From: Marinisporobacter balticus
GTDB taxonomy: Bacteria > Bacillota > Clostridia > Peptostreptococcales > Thermotaleaceae
DNA: 64,000 nucleotides
Direction: 5' to 3'
NCBI RefSeq assembly: GCF_004345705.1
Contig: NZ_SLWV01000003.1
Location: forward strand, 124,001 to 188,000
Under the pieces are notes generated by a model. That model worked only from the letters and a program-made list of their open reading frames with translations. It was not told where the DNA came from and did no database searches. Below, one piece after another: positions 15,485 through 23,507 of this stretch (position 1 is the stretch's first letter; the number at the start of each line of letters is the position of its first letter). A program made the translations under genes and the position numbers.

Positions 15485-17047
15485 TTAATTCTTATATGTT
15501 GAATTGCAGTATGGATGGGCTAATTGTGCATTTTCTACAGTGCCTAATCCACCTTCACTTTTTCGTGTCTTATGATCTATAGTAATTGAATTTTTATGTA
15601 GTAAACTGTTGCATATAGCACATCTATTAGCTGTCTTTACACTTTCTACTATGAAAGCTAAAGACTTTCTTTCTTTAGAGAATTTCTTAGCCTTTATTTC
15701 TTCCTCGTCTTTTACAGCCTTCTTTAAATAAGCAAATTCCTTACTTTGTATAATTTTATCAATTGTTTGTTCTACATCGTTTTTATTAAGTAAATTTTCC
15801 ATAATTGCGATATAATAATCTCTAATATGAAGGTATCCATTCTTAGATTGTCTATATTTTCTTACTATCTGTTGCACTAAAAATTCATAATTTAAGAGTA
15901 TCTCTTCAAAATCTTTTCTTATTTTTATAAAGTTATTAAATTTTTTATTTTCTTCTAAATATATTACGAAGCTCAATACAGCATAATATGATGCAATTTT
16001 ATGACGACCTCTTAATGAATAAAAATAAACTATCGGATGTAGCCCTAAAGAACTAGGATGTACACTGTTTATTCTAGAAAGTATTTTTTTAGTCCTTTTT
16101 AAGCATTTAATAGTTTCATTCCCATTTACATCATCATTAATACTATCTAAATTTTTATCGGATATTTCATTTACTATATTTATCGTTTCATAAACCAATG
16201 TCAACCCATCATTAGAAAATATTTTTCCACCTATAGGTAAATCAAGTGTTTTTATTGGTGTTTCATAAATAGGTCTAAATAATAATGTATGTATCTCTGT
16301 AGCCAATTTTTGAATTTCATATTGCTTTTCTGTTCCAAATATAGACCAATACTTATGCCCCTTACCACTTCTTATAACTGCTCTAGCTGCTACTCCATTA
16401 GCTTTTTTCCTAGATTTTATTAACATTAACTCTGTTGGGTGGATAGGTGCAGCTTGTTGATTTATTTTAAAAAATGATTCTTCAGCTTTTTTAGAATTAC
16501 CTTCTACCCACTGAACTTGAAGAGCTAAGGCGCCTAAGCCCTTTGCTCTTTCTGCAACATATTTCGATACTTTTTCTGGATACCTATTAGCTATTTTATA
16601 ATCCTTAAAAGGACCTATTTCTGAGTTTATTATTTCTCTAGTCTTTTCAGCTATTTCCTTTTGCTCTTCTGGTATCTCTCCGCCATAGTATTCCAAAGAT
16701 ATGCTTCCATCCCCATAATCGTTGTTTATCCAACTCGATAAAGCACTTAGTCTATGAGAACCATCTATTACAAAAATATAATTCCCTGAACTTCTCCATA
16801 AAATTACTGCTGGAACCAATTCTCCTTCTATAAAACTTTTGATAAGCTCTGCAATTTTATTACCATCCCACTCATTTGTTTCTCGTTGAAAATCGGGTTT
16901 TCTTATAGTAGAAAAGAAAAATGACTCATATTCCAAATCTGGTATAGATAATGTTGTTTTATTTCTACCTAAAGCCACTTGAGTTTGGTCTTGAACATCA
17001 AAATCCTCTCTTGGAATAAGTGCATCTAAAACTACCTTATTAGCCAT
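15485..17047 (-). CDS. DUF262/ParB-like and HNH endonuclease fusion, probable restriction-type defence nuclease
   Basis: 520 residues. The N-terminal DUF262-like domain has FQRETNEWDGNKIAELIKSF, LVPAVILWR and VIDGSHRLSALSSW, the nucleotide-binding D-G-x-H-R motif of this superfamily. A long helical middle follows. The C-terminus is a compact HNH domain, CAICNSLLHKNS-ITIDHKTRKSEGG-NAQLAHPYCNS, with both metal-site CxxC-like pairs and the catalytic DH. This layout resembles GmrSD-type enzymes that cut modified phage DNA. The target here is unknown. AAGGAGG precedes the ATG at 17047. It lies between the island and the repressor. Confidence 0.8.
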   Translation of the reverse strand: MANKVVLDALIPREDFDVQDQTQVALGRNKTTLSIPDLEYESFFFSTIRKPDFQRETNEWDGNKIAELIKSFIEGELVPAVILWRSSGNYIFVIDGSHRLSALSSWINNDYGDGSISLEYYGGEIPEEQKEIAEKTREIINSEIGPFKDYKIANRYPEKVSKYVAERAKGLGALALQVQWVEGNSKKAEESFFKINQQAAPIHPTELMLIKSRKKANGVAARAVIRSGKGHKYWSIFGTEKQYEIQKLATEIHTLLFRPIYETPIKTLDLPIGGKIFSNDGLTLVYETINIVNEISDKNLDSINDDVNGNETIKCLKRTKKILSRINSVHPSSLGLHPIVYFYSLRGRHKIASYYAVLSFVIYLEENKKFNNFIKIRKDFEEILLNYEFLVQQIVRKYRQSKNGYLHIRDYYIAIMENLLNKNDVEQTIDKIIQSKEFAYLKKAVKDEEEIKAKKFSKERKSLAFIVESVKTANRCAICNSLLHKNSITIDHKTRKSEGGLGTVENAQLAHPYCNSTYKN

Positions 17048-17283
17048 ACGCCTACCTCCTTATGATTTTATTCATAATCCTATTATGAGATACTAAATAT
17101 TAAAAAAATTAGTTATTTATGATATGTGTTCACCATATCACATACAAAATTAATAATATGAAGTTTGTATTATAAACATTAAGAACTTGTATAAAATATG
17201 GACTAGGTGTATATCAATCACTAATATGCAATGTTGCATGATGAATATAATAACAACTAAAGAAAAATATTCCATAAACATCC

Positions 17284-17316
17284 CTAAAAAATACTCAAAC
17301 CTACAGATTTGAGTAT
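17284..17316 (-). terminator. Intrinsic terminator of the XRE repressor gene
   Basis: Minus strand: ATACTCAAA pairs with TTTGAGTAT (17291-17299 and 17308-17316), followed by TTTTTT. The stop of the repressor gene is 11 bp upstream. Confidence 0.8.
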
Positions 17317-17326
17317 CAATAACGAT

Positions 17327-17689
17327 TTATTTCTTCTTCAAAGTCCCATCAGGATTATACTTTTGCTTCAACAACTCAATATACTCTTCAACTTTTGAAA
17401 TATCTTCCTCAGCTAGTCCACCAATATTTAGATTATGATAAGCTTTGGTTTCTATTTTGATTTCATCATTAGAAGGACTCTTAATATCTGTTCTTCCAAG
17501 AAGATAGTCAGTTGATACACTAAAAAACTCTGCAAATTTTTCAATAGAATGTGCATCTGGCATACGTCGATTACTTTCATAATGAGAAATCGAAGCTTTT
17601 CCTGTATTAAAGATCTTAGCAAGTTCTTCTTGAGTAAGATTTTTTTCGACTCTTAGTTCTTTTAACCTATCTCCAAAATATTTTCTCAT
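17327..17689 (-). CDS. XRE-family phage repressor (CI-like)
   Basis: About 120 residues. The N-terminal helix-turn-helix is complete: RLKELRVEKNLTQEELAKIFNTGKASISHYESNRRMPD, then IEKFAEFFSVSTDYLLGR. The C-terminal 50 residues are helical and may dimerise; there is no peptidase domain. It is divergent from the Cro-like gene at 17855, with operators between. An ImmA-type gene at 8128 may inactivate it. The start is ATG 17689 with GGGTGA 8 nt upstream; the ATGs at 17698-17701 lie too close to that site. Confidence 0.88.
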   Translation of the reverse strand: MRKYFGDRLKELRVEKNLTQEELAKIFNTGKASISHYESNRRMPDAHSIEKFAEFFSVSTDYLLGRTDIKSPSNDEIKIETKAYHNLNIGGLAEEDISKVEEYIELLKQKYNPDGTLKKK

Positions 17690-17732
17690 AATGTTCATCA
17701 CCCATCTTTATTATATAGGAAAAATACGCAAG

Positions 17733-17748
17733 AGAAACGAAAGTTTCT
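17733..17748. promoter_or_regulatory. Palindromic operator near the repressor start
   Basis: AGAAAC-GAAA-GTTTCT at 17733-17748 is a perfect 6+6 palindrome. AGAAAC is also the end of the 17-bp direct repeats at 17794 and 17821. It probably allows autoregulation of the repressor. Confidence 0.55.
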
Positions 17749-17787
17749 AAAATGTATATTTTTTTTATCTTTTTGGTAAAATACATA

Positions 17788-17816
17788 TTGACAGTATACA
17801 AAAAAGAAACTATAAT
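17788..17816 (+). promoter_or_regulatory. Consensus sigma-A early promoter with operator as spacer
   Basis: TTGACA (17788-17793), exactly 17 bp, TATAAT (17811-17816). The 17-bp spacer is identical to the operator repeat GTATACAAAAAAGAAAC, so a bound repressor would block RNA polymerase directly. This is the main rightward early promoter. Confidence 0.85.
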
Positions 17817-18060
17817 TTAAGTATACAAAAAAGAAACAAAAGAGGAGGAGTATAATGAGAAATTTAAAGTCACTTAGAGTGAAGCATGATTTAAACCAAA
17901 ATAAAATCGCACAAAAACTTGGAATATCAGTAGTTTCATACAGAAACAAAGAAAATGAACATACTCAATTTACTTTGAAAGAAGCAAAGAAAATTTCAGA
18001 AATATTTAATACTTCTATTGAAGAAATTTTTTTTAAAAATGAAGTATACAAAAAAGAAAC
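17794..18060 (+). repeat. Three identical 17-bp operator repeats
   Basis: GTATACAAAAAAGAAAC occurs at 17794-17810, 17821-17837 and 18044-18060. The first two are 27 bp apart and overlap the promoter spacer and the transcription start. The third lies inside the 3' end of the Cro-like gene, where it encodes VYKKET. They are likely binding sites of the XRE and/or Cro-like protein. Confidence 0.75.
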
Positions 18061-18082
18061 AAATGATCAACATTCAGCTTAA
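17855..18082 (+). CDS. Cro-like small XRE transcriptional regulator
   Basis: 75 residues, essentially one helix-turn-helix: SLRVKHDLNQNKIAQKLGISVVSYRNKEN, then LKEAKKISEIFNTSIEEIFF. It resembles YdcN/Xre-type short regulators. It is the first early gene, with AGGAGG before the ATG, downstream of a consensus promoter that carries two operators. A third operator lies in its own 3' end. By position it should act as the lytic-side regulator against the CI-like repressor. Confidence 0.88.
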   Translation: MRNLKSLRVKHDLNQNKIAQKLGISVVSYRNKENEHTQFTLKEAKKISEIFNTSIEEIFFKNEVYKKETNDQHSA

Positions 18083-18127
18083 TTATAGTTTTCCCACTTC
18101 AAATAAAACCATTAGGAGGTGAAGTTA

Positions 18128-18286
18128 TTGGCAAGATTACCAGCACTGAAGTTAGCTCAAGTAAAGGGTGAGATCGTTGAAGATGGTGAAGATAGATGGG
18201 ATTTTGCGACAGCCTCTGTTCGAAAAGCGATTGATAGAAGACATATTGCAGAAAAAAAAGAAAGGAGGGATACAAAGGATGAATAA
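18128..18286 (+). CDS. Small early phage protein, unknown
   Basis: 52 residues (MARLPALKLAQVKGEIVEDG...RKAIDRRHIAEKKERR), charged, with a basic tail. It starts at TTG 18128, with AGGAGG 7 nt upstream, and overlaps the antirepressor gene by 8 bp. Small basic proteins next to Cro-like genes sometimes act as excisionases, but no excisionase motif is clear here. Confidence 0.6.
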   Translation: MARLPALKLAQVKGEIVEDGEDRWDFATASVRKAIDRRHIAEKKERRDTKDE

Positions 18287-19046
18287 CCTAGTACCAATCG
18301 AAATGGAGGGGCAGAGAGTTCTAAGTACAAAACAATTAGCAGATCGCTTTGAAACAGATTCAAAGCAAATAACAAGGAATTTTGAAAGAAACAAAGACAG
18401 ATACCAAGAAGGGAAACATTATTTTGCATTAACTGGACAAGCTTTAGTAGATTTTAAAGGCTCACGTCAAAATGACGACACCCTTAAATTTGTTTCAGTA
18501 TTGTACTTATGGACAGAAAGAGGTTGTTTCTATCATGCAAAATCGTTAGGAACAGATAGAGCGTGGGAAGTGTATGACCAATTAGTAGAAACGTATTTCA
18601 AAGTAAGAGAGCTTGTGAAACCACAAAGTATAGAAGATTTAATAATTTTACAAGCAGAAAGTATGAAAGAAGTAAAAAGGCAATTAGCTTTAACGAGAGA
18701 GGAAGTAGCTACAACAAGAGAAACAATAAAAAACGTAAAAGATACTTTGCTTATGAAGGATGATAATTGGCGAAGGGATATACAAACCATGGTCAATAAG
18801 GTTTCTAAAAATTCTATGATGAACTTTCAAGAGACAAAGTCTGAAAGTTACAGATTATTAGAAATGAGAGCACATTGCAATTTAAATGTACGAGTAAAAA
18901 ATATGAAACAAAGATTGGAAGAGACAGGATCAACAAAGACACAAATCAATAAGGTATGCAAGTTAGATGCAATAGAGAGTGATCCGCGTCTTAAAGAAAT
19001 CTACTCAAGCATAGTTAAAGAAATGGTTATCAAGTTCGTAGCATAG
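18279..19046 (+). CDS. ORF6N-domain antirepressor-like protein
   Basis: 255 residues. The N-terminal ORF6N domain reads MNNLVPIEMEGQRVLSTKQL, then KQITRNFERNKDRYQEGKHYF, then LWTERGCFYHAKSLGTDRAW. The middle is a coiled coil (AESMKEVKRQLALTREEVATT), followed by a C-terminal ~90-residue domain with Lys/Arg-rich helices. Such proteins regulate or bind phage DNA and often act as antirepressors. GGAGGG lies upstream of ATG 18279; the longer frame from 18168 has no ribosome binding site and overlaps the previous gene. Confidence 0.82.
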   Translation: MNNLVPIEMEGQRVLSTKQLADRFETDSKQITRNFERNKDRYQEGKHYFALTGQALVDFKGSRQNDDTLKFVSVLYLWTERGCFYHAKSLGTDRAWEVYDQLVETYFKVRELVKPQSIEDLIILQAESMKEVKRQLALTREEVATTRETIKNVKDTLLMKDDNWRRDIQTMVNKVSKNSMMNFQETKSESYRLLEMRAHCNLNVRVKNMKQRLEETGSTKTQINKVCKLDAIESDPRLKEIYSSIVKEMVIKFVA

Positions 19047-19086
19047 TACAAACTGGGATTTTCATAAAGTGTAATGAGGTGGTGGT

Positions 19087-19281
19087 ATGAATATTAGAGT
19101 TCATTTTCCAAAAACACAAGAGGGGCAAGAATTGTTAAGAGAAAGAATAGCTGAGGTTCATGTGAATATGATAAAAGAGCATATCGAGAAGCAACAAATA
19201 GATCAAGAAGAAAAAATTAAAATTTGGGAGGGGGTTAAATCTGAAATCAAAAGACGAGCCAAAGAAGGAGGTGAAAAATAA
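19087..19281 (+). CDS. Small early phage protein, unknown
   Basis: 64 residues, predicted to be mostly helix and highly charged (QEGQELLRERIAEVHVNMIK). GAGGTGG precedes the ATG. Its 3' end supplies the ribosome binding site of the next small gene, so the two are coupled. No family recognised. Confidence 0.65.
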   Translation: MNIRVHFPKTQEGQELLRERIAEVHVNMIKEHIEKQQIDQEEKIKIWEGVKSEIKRRAKEGGEK

Positions 19282-19386
19282 ATGATTAGCGTGGAAACTT
19301 TAGAAAGATTGTATGGTGAAGCTGGACTAGTAGCAGTTTGTAGAGATGGTAAGTTTGTAAGATTTGAAAAAAAGTTGGACAAGTAG
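19282..19386 (+). CDS. Very small early phage protein, unknown
   Basis: 34 residues (MISVETLERLYGEAGLVAVC...KKLDK). AAGGAGGTG lies just upstream, within the end of the preceding gene. A hairpin (GACCTT...AAGGTC, 19395-19424) follows without a T-run. No family recognised. Confidence 0.5.
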   Translation: MISVETLERLYGEAGLVAVCRDGKFVRFEKKLDK

Positions 19387-19491
19387 AAAAAAAGACCTTA
19401 TCAGATGGCAGTCTGAAAAAGGTCACTAGAAAAATTATAGTTATTAGTATTATAGCAGATTTGCCCAAACGTATTCAAGGGAGGAATGAGC

Positions 19492-19647
19492 ATGGGAAAA
19501 ACATACAGAATAATCGGAACTAATATGGAAGGTCGTATCGTACAGCATGGAGCGAAAGGTCTTGTAAGGTTAAAGGTTACAAAGAATTACAATCCATTCA
19601 TGAGAGAAGTATTTGGAATGGAAGAACTAGAAGAAGTGAGTTGTTAA
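19492..19647 (+). CDS. Small early phage protein, unknown
   Basis: 51 residues, beta-rich pattern (TYRIIGTNMEGRIVQHGAKG, then LVRLKVTKNYNPF). GGGAGGAATGAGC lies before the ATG. It ends next to the following small gene (TAATATG junction). No family recognised. Confidence 0.55.
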   Translation: MGKTYRIIGTNMEGRIVQHGAKGLVRLKVTKNYNPFMREVFGMEELEEVSC

Positions 19648-19648
19648 T

Positions 19649-19789
19649 ATGGCTGATCTTACAAGTATGTACGAAAGATATGTGGATAGGTTCTTAGATG
19701 AAGCAGATAGAAACTGTGAGGAAGTTCTTGAATTGCAAAGTTTCGAAGAGTTTTGTGACGAATATGCAGACTGTCATAGAGAGTATTAG
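19649..19789 (+). CDS. Small acidic early phage protein, unknown
   Basis: 46 residues, strongly acidic (DRFLDEADRNCEEVLELQSF). Its ATG directly follows the previous stop, suggesting coupled translation. It precedes the YqaJ gene. Short acidic early proteins sometimes mimic DNA or inhibit host nucleases, but nothing in the sequence proves this. Confidence 0.5.
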   Translation: MADLTSMYERYVDRFLDEADRNCEEVLELQSFEEFCDEYADCHREY

Positions 19790-19800
19790 GAGGGGAACAT

Positions 19801-20733
19801 ATGCAAGCTAAAGTTTTAGTAAATACATTAAATATGAATCACGACGAGTGGCTTGGTTCAAGAACTAAAGGTATTGGCGGAAGTGATGCAGCGGCAATAG
19901 CGGGATTAAATCCTTGGAAATCTCCAATATCGGTTTTCTTGGATAAAACAGGAAAGGCAGATCCAGTAGAAGATAACGAGCGAATGAGAATAGGAAGAGA
20001 TTTAGAGGATTATGTAGCAAAGAGATTTGAAGAAGCAACAGAAATGAAAGTTAGACGTAGAAATGCGATTTTACAACATCCTAAATATGATTTTATGTTT
20101 GCGAATGTTGATAGATTGATTGTAGGGAAAAATGAAGGGTTAGAATGTAAGACTACAAATTCATATGCAAAGAGCGAATGGGAAGAAGGAATACCGCTAC
20201 ATTATGAAATACAGTGTTTGCATTATATGGCAGTAACAGGAGCAGATGCATGGTGGATAGCATGCTTAATCGGAAATGAGAAGTTTGTTTATAAGAGAAT
20301 CGAGAGAGATGAAAGCGCAATCAATCATCTTATCAATATTGAAAAAGAGTTTTGGGAAGATCATGTTCTTGCCAATGAAATGCCGGCTCCCGATGGATCT
20401 AAAGATGCAGATGGTATTTTAAGAGAAATGTATTCAAGTTCTGATCCTGGAACAGTAATAAATCTAGAAGGTTATGAATTTGAACTTAAGATTCAAAGGT
20501 TAGATGAAATAAAAGGAATGATCAATAAACTAGAGACTGAGAAAAAACAGATGGAACAAGATATACAACTGCAAATGGGAGAAAATGAAACAGCTTTAAT
20601 TGGAGATAGAAAGATAACTTGGAAAACTTCAAAGAGTAACAGGTTTGATAGCAAAAGATTTAAGATGGATCATCCTGAGATGTATAAAGACTATATTAAC
20701 GAAAGCGTAAGTAGAAGATTCTTAATTAAATAG
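19801..20733 (+). CDS. YqaJ-family viral recombinase exonuclease
   Basis: 310 residues. The YqaJ nuclease domain occupies about residues 10-200: GIGGSDAAAIAGLNPWKSPI, the Asp-containing FANVDRLIVG and GLECKTTNSYAKSEW, whose E-x-K is the catalytic pair. A C-terminal coiled region follows (EIKGMINKLETEKKQMEQDI). It resects double-stranded DNA 5' to 3' for annealing by the RecT protein encoded next. yqaJ and a recT gene (yqaK) also lie together in the B. subtilis skin element. AGGAGGGG precedes ATG 19801. Confidence 0.93.
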   Translation: MQAKVLVNTLNMNHDEWLGSRTKGIGGSDAAAIAGLNPWKSPISVFLDKTGKADPVEDNERMRIGRDLEDYVAKRFEEATEMKVRRRNAILQHPKYDFMFANVDRLIVGKNEGLECKTTNSYAKSEWEEGIPLHYEIQCLHYMAVTGADAWWIACLIGNEKFVYKRIERDESAINHLINIEKEFWEDHVLANEMPAPDGSKDADGILREMYSSSDPGTVINLEGYEFELKIQRLDEIKGMINKLETEKKQMEQDIQLQMGENETALIGDRKITWKTSKSNRFDSKRFKMDHPEMYKDYINESVSRRFLIK

Positions 20734-20745
20734 GAGGAGTTAAAA

Positions 20746-21633
20746 ATGGCAAGCGACAGAGCGAAAAATGCTTTAGCAAGTAAAACAAATAGTAACGAGA
20801 TAAGCGAAAAAAAAGAGCCTAAGACTATGAAAGATTGGATTAAGGTCATGGAGCCTGAGATAAAAAAAGCTCTTCCAAAAGTAATAACACCTGAAAGATT
20901 TACGAGAATGGCTTTAACTTCAATAAGTGTAAATCCAAAACTAGCAGAGTGTACACCAAAAAGCTTTATGGGAGCGTTAATGAATGCAGCACAGCTAGGA
21001 TTAGAGCCAAACACACCACTTGGACAAGCATATTTAATTCCATTTAAAAACAAAGGAATTTTAGAAGTGCAGTTCCAAGTTGGATATAAAGGATTGATAG
21101 ATTTAGCACACAGAAGTGGAGAATTCGCTTCAATACAGGCACATGCAGTATATAAGAATGATGATTTTGATTATGAATATGGATTAGATCCTAAATTACA
21201 CCATAAACCAGTCTTAAAAGATAGGGGTAATGTTATAGCATACTATTCGTTTTACAAGCTTAAAAATGGAGGATATGGCTTTGAGGTAGTAAGTAAAGAG
21301 GATGTACAAGAACATGCTAAAAAATATTCTCAGAGTTACAACAGCAAATATTCACCATGGACAAATAACTTTGATGAAATGGCAAAGAAAACAATACTAA
21401 AAAAGGTATTAAAATATGCACCAATTAAAGTTGAATTCCACAGAGAACTAGCTCAGGATACAACTATCAAAACAGAAATATCAGATGATATGACGGAAGT
21501 TGAACCGGAAAATGTATTTATAGAAGCAGATTATGAAGTTGAAGAAGAACATGAACTTCAACATGAAGAAAAGGTTGAAGGCAGGGACAATGAACAAGCA
21601 GACCTAACTGGTACACCATTCGAAACCAAATAG
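20746..21633 (+). CDS. recT: RecT single-strand annealing protein (YqaK-like)
   Basis: 295 residues with the RecT core: LPKVITPERFTRMALTSISV, GALMNAAQLGLEPNTPLGQAY, VQFQVGYKGLIDLAHRSGE and WTNNFDEMAKKTILKKVLKYAP. The last ~60 residues are acidic and disordered (EVEEEHELQHEEKVEG). It anneals complementary strands after resection by the YqaJ protein. AGGAGG precedes the ATG. Confidence 0.95.
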   Translation: MASDRAKNALASKTNSNEISEKKEPKTMKDWIKVMEPEIKKALPKVITPERFTRMALTSISVNPKLAECTPKSFMGALMNAAQLGLEPNTPLGQAYLIPFKNKGILEVQFQVGYKGLIDLAHRSGEFASIQAHAVYKNDDFDYEYGLDPKLHHKPVLKDRGNVIAYYSFYKLKNGGYGFEVVSKEDVQEHAKKYSQSYNSKYSPWTNNFDEMAKKTILKKVLKYAPIKVEFHRELAQDTTIKTEISDDMTEVEPENVFIEADYEVEEEHELQHEEKVEGRDNEQADLTGTPFETK

Positions 21634-21644
21634 GAGGACAAGCT

Positions 21645-21791
21645 ATGAAATATATATCTAGATCAATTAAGCGGGGATATATTCCCCGCAGGTTAAAAAA
21701 AGAGCGCAGAATCCGAATCTGCATAGTTATTCTATCATTAGTCTTGACAGTAATTTGTAAATTTATACATGTAAATGTGTTTTATAAGTAG
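21645..21791 (+). CDS. Small basic membrane protein
   Basis: 48 residues: a very basic N-terminus (RSIKRGYIPRRLKKERRIRI) followed by one hydrophobic segment (VILSLVLTVICKFIHV). AGGAGG lies 7 nt before the ATG. Topology suggests a single-span protein with its basic head inside. Unknown function. Confidence 0.55.
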   Translation: MKYISRSIKRGYIPRRLKKERRIRICIVILSLVLTVICKFIHVNVFYK

Positions 21792-21799
21792 GTGGTGAG

Positions 21800-22900
21800 A
21801 TGGCAAATCCACAAACTAAAAATGGTTATACGAAAATTGCACATGAAATATTAGAACAGATTGCACAAGTAAAATTAAACGGTACGCAATTTAGGATTAT
21901 CATGGTGGTTTGGAGATATACTTACGGATTTAATAGAAAGGATCATGGGTTATCAGAAACATTTATTTCTAAGGCTACAGAAATTCATAAAAAGCAAGTA
22001 CAACGAGAATTGAAATCTCTTATTGAAATGAATCTAATTCATGTAGTTGAAGAAGCAACTTTTTCATCACCAAGAACGATTGAGTTTAATAAAGACTATG
22101 AAAGTTGGGGGGGAACTAAAACGCTACCTCCCAACGAAAAAGATACCCATACAGGTAGCGAATTAGTTACCTCCCCAGGTAGCGAATTAGCTCCCCAAGA
22201 AAGATATATTAAATATAATATTAAAGATAATAATGATGATGATATAAGCGCGCAAGGGAAAGAAAAATATGCTGAGGTAAATGCCGACTTTATCCAGCAA
22301 CAAAATATTGATCAGCTAGATGCCGACTCTAGCGATCAAAAAATCGATTCGAATAATTCTGTCGCCGATATGGATGCCGACTCCATACAACAGAAAACTC
22401 CTGTCGCCGATGTAGGTGCCGATCTTACACAACAGGATAAAGAAAATCCAGATGCCGACTCTGGAGAAGAATCGAATCTTAGAAAGCTTGAACAATATTA
22501 TGCGAAAAAGCTTAGTAGATTTCCTGGAAGTAAGGATCTACAGATCATGCTAGAAGTCTATGAAAAAGGCTATCCAGTTGACTTTGTTATTAAGTGTATA
22601 GACTTAGGGTGTAAGCGATATAAAAAAGCAAATAATGGACGGATAGACATAAACAGTTTTAATTACTTCACTTCGCTCATTAAAGACGAGTGGGAAAAAG
22701 AAAAAGCTAGAGAAGCAGCAGAGAAAGCAAATCCAAGTGAGCCAGCGGTGGATATTACAAAGCATACGCAAAAGAAGAGCGATTATCCAAAACGCAATTA
22801 TAGTCAGAAGCAAAATAGGTTCAACAACTTTGAGCAGCGGACATCTAAGTACACCAAGGAAGAGCTAGAAGTTTTGTTTAGGAAAAACAAATCGAATTAA
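21800..22900 (+). CDS. Phage replication initiation protein (Phage_rep_O / DnaD-like)
   Basis: 366 residues. The N-terminal 95 residues are a winged-helix replication-O domain: NGYTKIAHEILEQIAQVKLN, QFRIIMVVWRYTYGFNRKDH and a second helix QVQRELKSLIEMNLI. A disordered acidic linker (130-235) contains repeats of ADS/ADM. The C-terminal part (LEQYYAKKLSRFPGSKDLQI, VDFVIKCIDLGCKRYKK, DINSFNYFTSLIKDEW) is DnaD/DnaB-like and would load the helicase. The linker DNA carries repeated motifs that look like an origin. No helicase-loader gene is seen nearby. Confidence 0.85.
   Translation: MANPQTKNGYTKIAHEILEQIAQVKLNGTQFRIIMVVWRYTYGFNRKDHGLSETFISKATEIHKKQVQRELKSLIEMNLIHVVEEATFSSPRTIEFNKDYESWGGTKTLPPNEKDTHTGSELVTSPGSELAPQERYIKYNIKDNNDDDISAQGKEKYAEVNADFIQQQNIDQLDADSSDQKIDSNNSVADMDADSIQQKTPVADVGADLTQQDKENPDADSGEESNLRKLEQYYAKKLSRFPGSKDLQIMLEVYEKGYPVDFVIKCIDLGCKRYKKANNGRIDINSFNYFTSLIKDEWEKEKAREAAEKANPSEPAVDITKHTQKKSDYPKRNYSQKQNRFNNFEQRTSKYTKEELEVLFRKNKSN
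22152..22461 (+). other. Probable phage replication origin inside the replication gene
   Basis: Two identical 15-bp repeats CAGGTAGCGAATTAG (22152-22166, 22176-22190) precede a ~45-bp AT-rich stretch (22200-22245). Seven GCCGA-containing repeats follow between 22281 and 22457; the fullest form GATGCCGACTC is at 22319, 22373 and 22451. This resembles lambda, whose origin iterons lie inside gene O next to an AT-rich block. Confidence 0.55.
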
Positions 22901-22912
22901 GGGGGAGTAACC

Positions 22913-23092
22913 ATGAAAGATCGTTATGCTATGGAAGTATCGAGCGGAGTAGTAGAACTTGCACAAAAGGGTATGGACTGGAAGAAGTTATTTGCAGAAG
23001 CACAAGAGATCTGCGAATTAAATAGACAAGCGATTAAGAAAGAAATTGCAATTCAGCGGTTTGTGGAGAATGTGAAGGGGGATCAAAATTGA
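22913..23092 (+). CDS. Small phage protein, unknown
   Basis: 59 residues, helical (VSSGVVELAQKGMDWKKLFA, EICELNRQAIKKEI). GGGGGAG precedes the ATG. The stop overlaps the start of the MazG-like gene (ATTGA), so they are coupled. Confidence 0.6.
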   Translation: MKDRYAMEVSSGVVELAQKGMDWKKLFAEAQEICELNRQAIKKEIAIQRFVENVKGDQN

Positions 23093-23409
23093 ATATTTTA
23101 ATACCGATTTTGAAGAAAGACGAAACTTGGAAGCAACACAAGAAAAAGCTAGTTGAGGAGTATGCAGAACTTCACAATGAGTTGACTAGAACACAGTTTT
23201 TAGAAAAAGATGGTGCAGTTGTTGATGAAGAACAAATAGGTAAAGTAGTGGAAGAAGCAATGGATGTTATCCAGGTAGCAGTTGGAATTATATATAAGGC
23301 ATTAGAAACGCATAGAGAAATAGCAATAAAGAAAATACAAGGACATTTTGTAAAGCTGTTTGATCGAGGCTGGAAATTCATAAAAATTTTAAGGATGGAG
23401 GAAGATTGA
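23089..23409 (+). CDS. MazG-like nucleotide pyrophosphohydrolase
   Basis: 106 residues, all helical. The paired acidic motifs are KKLVEEYAELHNEL (ExxE) and KVVEEAMDVIQVAVGII (ExxxD), as in the all-alpha NTP-PPase superfamily. Phage MazG-like proteins are thought to lower (p)ppGpp or hydrolyse unwanted nucleotides. It starts at TTG 23089 after GGGGG. Confidence 0.75.
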   Translation: MNILIPILKKDETWKQHKKKLVEEYAELHNELTRTQFLEKDGAVVDEEQIGKVVEEAMDVIQVAVGIIYKALETHREIAIKKIQGHFVKLFDRGWKFIKILRMEED

Positions 23410-23507
23410 TATAGGAGAATATGACCTAAAAATAGATACCTATAAAATCAATAGTTCTGAGTAGTAATAAATAATATGAATTAATTTAAATAAAAGGGGA
23501 AAATTCT

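Noticed and set aside
19393..19424. Hairpin GACCTT/AAGGTC as a terminator
   Set aside because: No T-run follows, and early genes continue on the same strand.
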